From Acidobacteriota bacterium (GTDB lineage: Bacteria; Acidobacteriota; Vicinamibacteria; Vicinamibacterales; UBA8438): DNA of 64,000 nucleotides. The translations under genes were made by a program, and so were the position numbers. The notes below the pieces were generated by a model. It saw nothing but the letters and a program-made list of their open reading frames with translations, did no database searches and was not told the DNA's origin. Numbering within the stretch: position 1 is the stretch's first letter; every line of letters starts with the position of its first letter. Positions 8,694 to 15,727 of this stretch are shown piece by piece. Location: assembly GCA_026708265.1 (NCBI GenBank), contig JAPOVI010000047.1:21398-85397 (forward strand), given 5' to 3'.

Positions 8694-9650
8694 ATGACCC
8701 AACCTCACGGCGAGCCTGCGGCCGGTCACGCCGCCGACGCCGGCCACGGCGGCCACGGTGACGGGCCGTTCAATGCCGGGGAGATGATCGTCGAGCACAT
8801 CGCGAACAGTCCCATCGACCACCCGCTGATTCATCTGCCACCGCTGTTCGGGATCGACTTCTCGATTACCAAACACGTGCTCATGCTGTGGCTCGTGGCG
8901 GCCACGGTCTTCGCGCTGGTGACGGTCACCGTGCGGCGCTACCTGCGCCAGGACCGGCTGGTGCCGGGCGGCTTCATGACCGTCCTGGAGTTCATGGTCG
9001 AGTTCATCCGCGATTCGATCGTGGCCCCGAACGTCGGCGAGCGGTACGCCAGGAGATGGGCGCCGCTCATCCTGACCTTCTTCGTCTTTATTCTGTTGGC
9101 CAACCTCGTCGGCCTGATACCGATGTTCGAGGTGCTCGGGCTGATCGACCACTACGTGCTGCACACGGGCGAGGACTCGTTCGTGAAGCAGCTCCTGCAC
9201 GGCGGCGCGACGGCCACCGCCAACTTCAACGTCACGGCCGGCCTCGCGGTCATCACGTTCATCGCGATCATCGTCGCCGGAACGACCGCGCACGGGTTCA
9301 TCCAGCACTGGAAGAACCTGGTGCCGCACGGCCTGGCGTGGCCGATCTACTTCCTGCTGATCCCGATCGAGGTCATCGGCATGATCGTCCGGCCGTTCGC
9401 CCTGACGCTGCGTCTCGCGGCGAACATGACGGCCGGACACATCGCCATTCTCGCGCTCCTGTCGTTCGTGCTGATCTTCGCGGAGCAGTTCCAGAGCGCC
9501 GCGGCCGGGATCGGAATCGGGCTGGTCGTATCGGTTCCCATGGCCGTCGGCATCTACGCGCTCGAGATCATCGTCATCCTGGTGCAGGCGTACGTCTTCA
9601 CGCTGCTCACCACCACCTTCATCGGGATGGCCATCAACGTGCATCACTAG
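8694..9650 (+). CDS. atpB: ATP synthase F0 subunit a
   Basis: This 318-residue membrane protein forms the proton half-channels next to the c-ring. The essential arginine lies in the conserved helix LTLRLAANMTAGHIAI, and the last helices end in QAYVFTLLTTTFIGMAI, both diagnostic. The N-terminal 25 residues are rich in His and Gly (several repeats of GHGG type) and are not conserved in the family. It has a long loop between helices 2 and 3 (about residues 150-180). The next gene is atpE. Confidence 0.96.
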   Translation: MTQPHGEPAAGHAADAGHGGHGDGPFNAGEMIVEHIANSPIDHPLIHLPPLFGIDFSITKHVLMLWLVAATVFALVTVTVRRYLRQDRLVPGGFMTVLEFMVEFIRDSIVAPNVGERYARRWAPLILTFFVFILLANLVGLIPMFEVLGLIDHYVLHTGEDSFVKQLLHGGATATANFNVTAGLAVITFIAIIVAGTTAHGFIQHWKNLVPHGLAWPIYFLLIPIEVIGMIVRPFALTLRLAANMTAGHIAILALLSFVLIFAEQFQSAAAGIGIGLVVSVPMAVGIYALEIIVILVQAYVFTLLTTTFIGMAINVHH

Positions 9651-9684
9651 ACACCCGGGACGGAACGGAAACGGAGGCTACGGA

Positions 9685-9912
9685 ATGGAAGGTACGCTGA
9701 ACATCTTCGGTGCGTCGCTCGGACTCGGACTGATCGTCATCGGCGCGGGACTCGGCATCGGCAAGCTGGCCGCGGCCGCCGCGGAAGGGATCGCGCGGCA
9801 ACCGAACGCCACCAGCCAGATCACCGGCGCCGTCAACCTGCCGCTGTTCCTGCTCGAAGGGGTGGCGATCGTCGCCGAGGCGTTCGTGCTGGTCAGCCTC
9901 TTCATCGCGTAG
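9685..9912 (+). CDS. atpE: ATP synthase F0 subunit c
   Basis: The 75-residue protein is the usual two-helix hairpin with the polar loop EGIARQPNA. The ion-carrying carboxylate is the glutamate in FLLEGVAIV in helix 2. The sodium-type ligand set (a Gln in helix 1 and Glu-Ser in helix 2) is absent: the positions are Ile and Gly, so a proton-driven ring is expected. A good ribosome site (GGAGG-like) precedes the ATG. atpB lies 34 bases upstream and atpF 29 bases downstream. Confidence 0.96.
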   Translation: MEGTLNIFGASLGLGLIVIGAGLGIGKLAAAAAEGIARQPNATSQITGAVNLPLFLLEGVAIVAEAFVLVSLFIA

Positions 9913-9941
9913 GCGCCCGTCCCGCGCCAAGGACACGGCCG

Positions 9942-10448
9942 ATGGACAACCCTCTGGTCCAACTCGATCCTGGGCTCTTCTTCTGGACCATCTTCACGTT
10001 CCTGATCCTGCTGGGGCTCCTGGCCCGGTTCGCCTGGCGGCCCCTGCTCGCCGCGCTCGAGAGCCGGCAGGCGACGATTCGACAGTCTCTCGACGATGCC
10101 GACGCGGCCCGCCAGCAGCTCGAGCAGGCCCAGCAGAACGCGGAGGCCACGATGCGCCAGGCGCGCGTCGAAGCCGACACCATCCTCTCCGACACCCGCT
10201 CCGCCGCGGCCACCCTGCGCGAGCAGATGCGGCAGGAAGCGCAGGCCGAGGCCCAGGCCCTCGTCGCCAACGCCGAGCGGCAGATCCAGCTGGAACGCGA
10301 CCGCGCCCTGGCGGAAGTCCGGCGGGAAGCGGTCGACGTCTCGCTGGCGATCGCGACCAAGCTCATCCAGCGGAACATCACCCGGGAAGACAACGAAGCG
10401 CTGATCGACGACGCCCTCAAGCAGGTCGAGGCGCGGGTGGCGCAGTAA
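9942..10448 (+). CDS. atpF: ATP synthase F0 subunit b
   Basis: The 168-residue protein has one membrane helix at about residues 10-30 (GLFFWTIFTFLILLGLLARF) followed by a long charged coiled coil, the peripheral stalk of F0F1. The end, TREDNEALIDDALKQVEA, matches the family end. No delta, alpha, gamma, beta or epsilon gene follows; the next 140 bases hold a GC hairpin and the neighbouring gene is on the other strand. F1 must be encoded elsewhere. Confidence 0.95.
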   Translation: MDNPLVQLDPGLFFWTIFTFLILLGLLARFAWRPLLAALESRQATIRQSLDDADAARQQLEQAQQNAEATMRQARVEADTILSDTRSAAATLREQMRQEAQAEAQALVANAERQIQLERDRALAEVRREAVDVSLAIATKLIQRNITREDNEALIDDALKQVEARVAQ

Positions 10449-10476
10449 GAGCGCCGCCCGCGTCGCGCGGGCGCTC
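10449..10476 (+). terminator. GC-rich hairpin after atpF
   Basis: Directly after the atpF stop the arms CGCCCGCG and CGCGGGCG (10455-10462 and 10466-10473) form a perfect 8-bp stem with a 3-base loop, and an alternative outer pairing GAGCGC/GCGCTC is possible. There is no T-run, so a classical intrinsic terminator is not shown, but the position at the operon end fits transcript termination or 3' end protection. Confidence 0.4.
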
Positions 10477-10585
10477 GCGGCCCGGGGCCGGAGCGGTCCC
10501 TGGAGCGCTCGCGCCGGCCGCCGTCCCAAGGTGCGATGAACGCGAGCGCTGCGAGAGCGCGCAGCGTGGGAGGTATGTCCGGACC

Positions 10586-10834
10586 TCAGTCGGCGGGCGG
10601 CGACGCTGCGGGAAGGATGGCGCGTTCGAGCGTTTCGAGCCGTTGATCGACCTTCCCGAATTCGATTTCGACGGCGCGCAGGCGGTTGTCCATGCTGCGC
10701 ACATCCATCTCGAGGCGGTCGATGCGGGCGTTGACGCCGCCGATCAGGATCGCCATGACCGAGACGACGACACCGGTCATGGCCACGACCGCGCCGACCA
10801 CCGTCCCGATGATCCACTTCGCGTCCGTGCTCAC
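10586..10834 (-). CDS. Small membrane-anchored coiled-coil protein
   Basis: The 82-residue protein has an N-terminal membrane helix (IIGTVVGAVVAMTGVVVSVMAIL) followed by a heptad-patterned coil (IDRLEMDVRSMDNRLRAVE) and FGKVDQRLETLERAILP. It resembles small hemolysin XhlA-like or phage-type single-pass proteins in layout only; I cannot assign a function. It is convergent with atpF. A C-terminal remnant of the same family lies at 14094-14229 in the same orientation, on the far side of a degraded island. Confidence 0.7.
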   Translation of the reverse strand: MSTDAKWIIGTVVGAVVAMTGVVVSVMAILIGGVNARIDRLEMDVRSMDNRLRAVEIEFGKVDQRLETLERAILPAASPPAD

Positions 10835-10976
10835 GTTGGACAGCGTACCACCCCGGACTGTGGCGGGCCAGCGGAGCCCGAGCCCTGCAACTCCCGGCTA
10901 CGAGACGCCGGTGCAGCGTTGGCAGCGCGAGCGACCCGCGCGCGGCACCGCCGAAGACCTCCGGAACCGGCACCGA

Positions 10977-11215
10977 TGACCGTCGTCGACACGAGCGAGC
11001 TGCTGCGGCCGACGCAGCGCAAGCTGCACGCCGCGTGGTGCGAGATCGCAGAGCGGCCGGTGCTGGCTCCGCCGAGCGTCGCTCGCGTGCTCGCTCCTCT
11101 CGGCGCGGACCCGACGGCTATCGACGGCCGGAGCGCCGCCGAAGCGCTGGAAGAAGACGTCCTGGCCGAGGGCAACGTGGCCGAAATCCGTCGCGCGAAC
11201 GGTTTGAAGTCCTCC
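10977..11215 (+). pseudogene. PIN-like gene fragment, truncated
   Basis: The frame beginning at the ATG reads MTVVDTSELLRPTQRKLHAA and continues as protein-like sequence for about 78 residues (APPSVARVLAPLG, DGRSAAEALEEDV). The start VVDTS resembles the first strand and first acidic residue of PIN-type ribonucleases. After about 11210 the frame turns into Arg-rich, non-protein-like sequence and no other frame continues it convincingly. I read it as the 5' end of a PIN-like gene whose remainder was lost. The family call is tentative. Confidence 0.35.
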
Positions 11216-11347
11216 AGATCCATCCCAAGGTCGACGATCTGCCGGGTACTTCGTTGTCGCCTCCAAGTGAGAGATCACCAGCGACGGGTCCGCTGGCGCA
11301 GAAGGAGATCGGGCGCCCCCGCATCCTGCGGTTCCTCTGCCCCGGAT
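11216..11347. other. Intergenic remainder between two gene fragments
   Basis: No convincing gene, promoter or repeat was found here. All six frames give low-quality translations. It is probably eroded sequence belonging to the broken genes on either side. Confidence 0.4.
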
Positions 11348-11613
11348 TCACCTGGAGCTTCGGGCCGCCTTCCGTAGGTGGATCACCTGGAGAATCTCGT
11401 TCTCGTCCGGATGCCGACCGAACCTCTTGACGAAGTTCTCGGCCAAGCCGACATCTGAGACCGCCGCGTTCCCCCTGGGTCCACGATCGCCTCGACGTAC
11501 TGAAACGCGTCAGGGAACGCGTCAAGAACCGGCGGCGGCTGGTAGCGTCTCAGTTTGACTTTGGGTGGAGCTACCCCCTTGCTGGGGCGTGGCGACAGGT
11601 TGCGAGCTGCCAT
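11348..11613 (-). pseudogene. Small hypothetical protein broken by an apparent one-base deletion
   Basis: From the ATG at 11613 the frame reads VKLRRYQPPPVLDAF, then AFQYVEAIVDPGG, and then degenerates. Adding one G in the run of five G's near 11475 (minus strand) switches to a frame that reads sensibly to a stop at 11348 (NAAVSDVGLAENFVKRFG, HPDENEILQVIHLRKAA). The restored protein has about 88 residues and no family I recognise. Its first 92 bases overlap the 3' end of the membrane protein gene at 11522-12148, so a later start is also possible. Confidence 0.4.
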
Positions 11614-12148
11614 CTCGGGGTCTGCGAGGGGGCACCGGGTGCGGATCCCGCGCTCTCTCCTCCCGGCGCTCTGACGGCTGTCCTCGCTGCTCGCGCGATG
11701 TGGGGGAAGCGGTGTTGGGGCGTTGCGTGTTACGGCTCTCGTCTCGTGACATGGGACTCCCGTTCAGATTGGTGATCATGAAGAAGCCTGCGAGAACCAC
11801 GCCGGCACCAAAGCAGAGCCCACTGCTCTTGTTGCACCGGCGTGCCCATCGCGCAGGGGGGCCGCCGTCCACGTGTTCCTCGGCGTCGTACTGCCGCGCC
11901 TGAGTCGCGGCGGACCTCGCGCCGAGGTAGAACGATAGGATCACGGAGAGCAGGCTGAGAACCCAGAATCCCCAAGCGCACTGGATGGCGATGAGATACT
12001 GCAAGTCGTCGGCCGCGAAACCGCGGACGAGCGCGAGAGACAGTCCCAAGGCGCCGCCCGAAAGCTTGAGAAGCGCCTGATCGTACGCGTCGTGCGCCGC
12101 CGCCTGGGACTCCGCCAGGTGACGTCGGCACCAATCGTCGTCCGCCAT
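11522..12148 (-). CDS. Hypothetical membrane protein
   Basis: The 208-residue protein has a charged N terminus, three likely membrane helices (GGALGLSLALVRGFAAD, IAIQCAWGFWVLSLLSVILSFYLG, GLCFGAGVVLAGFFMIT) and then a 75-residue hydrophilic tail rich in Ser, Pro, Gln and Arg. The helix region is protein-like and in frame throughout, so the gene seems intact, unlike its neighbours. No known domain is visible. It ends 3' of the broken genes at 12195-13502, all on the same strand, and may have shared their transcript. Confidence 0.6.
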   Translation of the reverse strand: MADDDWCRRHLAESQAAAHDAYDQALLKLSGGALGLSLALVRGFAADDLQYLIAIQCAWGFWVLSLLSVILSFYLGARSAATQARQYDAEEHVDGGPPARWARRCNKSSGLCFGAGVVLAGFFMITNLNGSPMSRDESRNTQRPNTASPTSREQRGQPSERREERARDPHPVPPRRPRDGSSQPVATPQQGGSSTQSQTETLPAAAGS

Positions 12149-12194
12149 CGGGGTGAGCCGCTACTTCCTCGTTCACGGGCGGGGCAGAAGCACG

Positions 12195-12562
12195 TCAGTC
12201 CCCGGCTTCCGCCCAGACCTCGTACACGGCGTCCCGCTCGGCCTCCCAGAACGCGTCCTCACCCTGCGTCCCGTGCAACCGCCCGAGCTCGCGGGCGAGC
12301 CCGAAGAACCCGGTGCCAGCGTACCCTTGGGGGTTCACCGCCACAGCGCTCAGCATGGGGCGCCCTGCGACCGCCTCATCCTCGGAGATCGCGCCCAAGA
12401 CCGAGCGACCTCTCTCGCCATGTTGTTGCCGACCAGCGGCAGGCCGGCGACCCTGGCGAGATCCTCGTAGGTGATCAGGCTCTTGGCCTGGGCAACACGG
12501 ACGAGTTCCGCGCGGGTCTTGGCGTACTCGGACGTCCCGCGGTACTTGTCACGGACGAGCAT
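12195..12562 (-). pseudogene. Hypothetical protein with DNA-binding-like fold, broken by a one-base deletion
   Basis: Two frames join into one protein. From the ATG at 12562: YAKTRAELVRVAQAKSLITY, EDLARVAGLPLVGNNMAREV. After a missing base near 12400 the other frame continues LGAISEDEAVAGRPMLSAV and GYAGTGFFGLARELGRLHG, ending at 12195. The pattern (early helical unit with SLITYEDLAR, later GRPxLSAVV and GxGFFxLA) matches a family of about 120-150 residue uncharacterised bacterial proteins. The ITYEDLA segment resembles a helix-turn-helix entry. Whether the break is a true mutation or a sequence error cannot be decided here. Confidence 0.5.
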
Positions 12563-12571
12563 CGCGCGGGA

Positions 12572-12763
12572 TCAGAGGCTGCCGAGGTGGTCGTCCGGTT
12601 TCCGCGGCCGGGGCTGGTCACGCTCGGGATCGCTGTAGTCGTACTGCCCCATCCGTCGGACCACCCCGTCGCGCCGGTCCCCGGTCTGCGGCAACTGTTT
12701 GCGGTTGTCCGGGTCGGCGATGGCGAGCGCGAGGCGTCGGGGGAAATCGGCTGCTTCGTGCAT
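12572..12763 (-). CDS. Small hypothetical protein
   Basis: The frame from the ATG at 12763 (or a GTG at 12781) gives about 63 residues: MHEAADFPRRLALAIADPD, then RRMGQYDYSDPERD and a charged end. It is predicted soluble and has no recognised domain. It lies between the NYN gene and the gene at 12195-12562, with 9 bases to the latter, which suggests one transcript of three small genes. Its reading frame looks intact. Confidence 0.45.
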   Translation of the reverse strand: MHEAADFPRRLALAIADPDNRKQLPQTGDRRDGVVRRMGQYDYSDPERDQPRPRKPDDHLGSL

Positions 12764-12793
12764 TGCTGGGATCGTAACCACGATGCGCGCGGT

Positions 12794-13502
12794 TCACGCC
12801 TTGGGGGCGCGGTAGCCGCTGGTTGGGTTCGCTGCTGCCGATAGTCGTACGGGTCAATGCAGGCGTCGTACATCTGGCGGTCGATCCGAAACCACGTCGT
12901 CTTGTTGATCCCGCGGCAAGCTGCGCCCCCCGGGTCGAACGGGAGGCTGAGACCATCTCGATCCGCCGCTTCTGGTCACGTGAGATCCGCCGGAGTTCTG
13001 TTGCGACCTCCGACAGGTCCTGATCTTGGCTGAAAGCGACGGCTACATCGTACGTCCTGCGATATGCCAATGTGATGAGGTCGATCGCAATCCGGACGTC
13101 GATGCCCTTCGCCCTCCCCTGACGGCGCGTGAAGGTCGCTCCGCCGTCCAACACGATGGTCTCATGTCGGTATCGGAGGGGGCGACTGAAGGTCCGGACG
13201 CCCTGACGGCTAATCGCCAGGAGCTTCCTAGACCAGAAGCCGTGCCAGTACGCGTCGTCGGACGCTTCCGGCACCCCGGTGTAGAACCGAGCCTCGCTCA
13301 GGATCAACCCGCTCCCGCTGCAGACGGCGCGACACAATTTTGCGATGTCGTAATTCAGGTGAGAGCAGCCGAACGTATCCTTGACGCAACGGTACGGATT
13401 CTGCCCGTCGACGAACGTGATGGCACGCCTAGATGGAGGTCGCGCGTCGTTGGGTGGCACGGCGGACGCAACACAAAACCCCGCCGGGGGCCTTGCGGCC
13501 AT
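12794..13502 (-). pseudogene. NYN-domain (PIN-like nuclease) protein broken by a one-base deletion
   Basis: The frame from 13502 has a good NYN domain: the first strand AITFVDGQNPYRCVKD carries the catalytic Asp and Asn, then SEARFYTGVPE, GIDVRIAIDLITLAYRR and AVAFSQDQDLSEV with its second acidic cluster. After about residue 185 the frame turns Arg-rich. Restoring one base near 12945 gives the expected family ending RGINKTTWFRIDRQMYDACI, then DPYDYR. NYN proteins are metal-dependent RNases or RNA-processing factors. The exact start is uncertain (ATG at 13547 or 13502), and the end after DYR (12838) may contain a second break. Confidence 0.6.
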
Positions 13503-13578
13503 GTCCAGCGGGGACCAATTGCACGCCAACACTACTACGGGTGTCAAGGCCCCAGCGGGACGTCTCAGGCTCGCCTAG

Positions 13579-13615
13579 CCTCTCCCCGTACGCGCGTACA
13601 GCGTGCGGGGAGAGG
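13579..13615. terminator. Long hairpin between the NYN gene and the NERD fragment
   Basis: CCTCTCCCCG at 13579-13588 pairs with CGGGGAGAGG at 13606-13615, and the pairing continues inward (one G-U, then A-T and CGC/GCG) to a 15-bp stem with a 7-base loop. No T-run follows. It is the strongest hairpin in the island and may be a bidirectional terminator or the relic of a mobile element end. Confidence 0.45.
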
Positions 13616-13656
13616 GTGTCCGTTGTCAAGGACCCATCACCCGGGGTAGTGTCTCC

Positions 13657-14016
13657 TCAAACTGCGACGCTACCCGGCGGCTCCCCGCCGCGCGGCGAGC
13701 CACGCACCCGGGACGCGCGCCCACTGGGCGGCGGTTCCTCCCTCGGGCGTCGGGCCTCGTGGCGCCAGGTCCATGTGCCCTGATCCCCATCGATGCCGGG
13801 CCGGCTCTTGATCTCGACGAGGTAGAAGCCCTTCGGCGTCAGGACGAGCAGGTCGACCTCGTTGATCGACCCGTCGTCGGCGAGGAACTCGAAGTTCGAC
13901 CAGGCGCGGTAGGGCTCGTGGTCCGGCAGCCGCTCGCGCACGAACGCCAGAGCGTCCCGCTCCCAGGGGAACTCGGAGTCCGCGACCGTCTGCCAGCGGG
14001 GGGACGTGGCGTCCAT
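13657..14016 (-). pseudogene. NERD-domain N-terminal fragment resembling PglW
   Basis: The 119-residue frame starts MDATSPRWQTVADSEFPWER and continues with RLPDHEPYRAWSNFEF and the nuclease-like core EVDLLVLTPKGFYLVEIKS, which carries the NERD acidic and Lys residues. The beginning is very like PglW, the NERD plus Ser/Thr kinase protein of type 2 BREX phage defence, and related NERD-kinases. PglW is over 1,000 residues; here homology stops after TWTWRHE (about residue 88) and the rest is Arg/Pro-rich run-off. No kinase domain or other pgl gene is nearby, so this is a dead remnant. Confidence 0.55.
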
Positions 14017-14093
14017 CGCGCGAGTCGGCCGCCGCTCTGCGCGTCGGAAGAGCGTGGCCCCGAAAGAGGCGCCAATCCAGTGCGAGCCCGGTG

Positions 14094-14229
14094 CTATTCG
14101 CCGGGTGGAGGCGCGGGCAGGACTACGCGTTCGATGGTCAGGAGTCGCTGATCAACCTTGCCGAAGCCGACCTCGACATCACGCAGACGAGCATCCAGTC
14201 GGTGGAGGCGGTGCCCTCGACCCGCCTCG
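14094..14229 (-). pseudogene. C-terminal remnant of the small coiled-coil protein found at 10586-10834
   Basis: The minus-strand frame ending at the TAG at 14094 reads HRLDARLRDVEVGFGKVDQR and then LLTIERVVLPAPPPGE. This matches the end of the protein at 10586 (NRLRAVEIEFGKVDQR, then LETLERAILPAASPPAD). The DNA is also recognisably similar. There is no start codon or membrane helix, so only the C-terminal third survives, directly after the nuoN stop. Confidence 0.55.
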
Positions 14230-15705
14230 TCAGGGCTGGAGGAGAACCGCGGCCGGGGCCGACGCGCCGAGCATCTCGGTGGCGCTCTGGGCCTGGTCGA
14301 AGAGCGCCTGCGGGTACACGCCGAAGAGCACGGAGCCGACGACGGCGATCACCAGCGCGGTGGCAATGGCGGGGCGGATGACGATCGGCGAGCCGAGGGT
14401 CTCTTCCTTCAGCCACATGAAGACGACCACCCGGACGTAGTAGTAGAGAGAGATCGCGCTGTTGATGACGCCGATCACGGCCAGCCAGATGAACCCGGAA
14501 TCGATCGCCGCGCTGAAGAGCCAGAACTTGCCCATGAAGCCGGCCGTCGGGGGGATGCCGCCCAGCGACAGCATGAAGATCAGCATCGCGAACGCGGCCG
14601 CCGGCTGGCGGAAGTAGAGCCCGCTCAGGTCCTTGAGCTCGTCGCCGACGACGTCCTTCCGGCGCAGCATCGAGAGAATGGCGAAGGCGCCGAGCTGCAT
14701 GAAGAGATAGACCCAGAGATAGACCATCGTCGCCGTCACGCCGCGGTCGGAGGCGGCGACGACGCCGATCAGCACGTAGCCGGCGTGGGCGATGGACGAG
14801 TACGCCAGCATCCGCTTGATGTTGCTCTGCGTGATGGCGGCGATGTTGCCGACGGTCATCGAGACCGCGGCCAGCGCCCAGAAGAAGACCTGCCAGTCGG
14901 CCGCCAGCCCCGGGATGCCGTCGAGCAGTATCCGGAGCAGCATGGCGAACGATGCCGCCTTGGAGCCGACCGAGAGGAACGCGGTCACCGGCGTCGGCGC
15001 ACCTTCGTAGACGTCCGGCGCCCACATGTGGAACGGGACCGCCGCGATCTTGAACCCCATGCCGGCGCCGAGGAGGATGAGCGCCAGCGACAGCAGCAGC
15101 GACCCCTCGGATCCGGCCAGCGCATCCGCGATGCCGGCCAGGCTCGTCGTGCCGGTCACGCCGTAGAAGAGCGACATCCCGTAGAGGAGCAGGCCGAGGG
15201 AGAACGCGCCGAGCAGAAAGTACTTGACCGCCGCCTCGTTGGATCGCCGGCTCGGCTTGAGGAAGCCGGTCAGGATGTAGAACGAGATGGCCATCGTCTC
15301 GAGGCCGATGAAGAGCGTGATCAGGTCGATCCCGCTCGCCATGAACATCATCCCGAGCGTGGCGCACAGAATGAGGAAGCAGAATTCGCCCGGTCGCACG
15401 CCCTCCACCTGCAGGTAGGGCACGGACATCAACAGTGTGATGCCCGCCGACAGCAGGAAGAGCACCTTGAAGAACGCGGCGAACCCGTCCACGGCCAGGA
15501 GGCCCGCCGAGATCGTGGTGTCGAGCCCCGCGAACGCCAGCACGGCCACCCCGGACGCGGCGAGCGTGGCGAGCGCGGTCCCCAGGACGGCGGCGTCACG
15601 GCGCGGCGCGAGCAGGTCGACCACCAGCACCAGCAGGGCGCCGGCCGTCAGCAGGATCTCGGGCAGCAGGTAGTAGAAGTCGGCGGCGGTGAAACCGGCA
15701 GGCAT
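14230..15705 (-). CDS. nuoN: NADH-quinone oxidoreductase subunit N
   Basis: The 491-residue antiporter-like membrane subunit of complex I has the Mrp-type core, with conserved lysines in AAVKYFLLGAFSLGLLLYG and helix-interrupting prolines in KIAAVPFHMWAPDVYEGAP. It takes part in proton pumping. The short C-terminal end (PAAVLLQP) is less conserved. It is the last gene of the nine-gene nuo operon, 22 bases after nuoM. Beyond it the sequence passes straight into the degraded island. Confidence 0.96.
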   Translation of the reverse strand: MPAGFTAADFYYLLPEILLTAGALLVLVVDLLAPRRDAAVLGTALATLAASGVAVLAFAGLDTTISAGLLAVDGFAAFFKVLFLLSAGITLLMSVPYLQVEGVRPGEFCFLILCATLGMMFMASGIDLITLFIGLETMAISFYILTGFLKPSRRSNEAAVKYFLLGAFSLGLLLYGMSLFYGVTGTTSLAGIADALAGSEGSLLLSLALILLGAGMGFKIAAVPFHMWAPDVYEGAPTPVTAFLSVGSKAASFAMLLRILLDGIPGLAADWQVFFWALAAVSMTVGNIAAITQSNIKRMLAYSSIAHAGYVLIGVVAASDRGVTATMVYLWVYLFMQLGAFAILSMLRRKDVVGDELKDLSGLYFRQPAAAFAMLIFMLSLGGIPPTAGFMGKFWLFSAAIDSGFIWLAVIGVINSAISLYYYVRVVVFMWLKEETLGSPIVIRPAIATALVIAVVGSVLFGVYPQALFDQAQSATEMLGASAPAAVLLQP

Positions 15706-15727
15706 CGTCGTGTCCCTGGTGCCGGGC

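Noticed and set aside
13026-13649. Plus-strand open frame of 207 residues in the island
   Set aside because: It is antisense to the NYN gene, whose minus-strand frame has clear domain motifs.
13657-14016. A working BREX system
   Set aside because: Only a NERD fragment is present; no kinase, PglX, PglY, PglZ or BrxD gene is seen.
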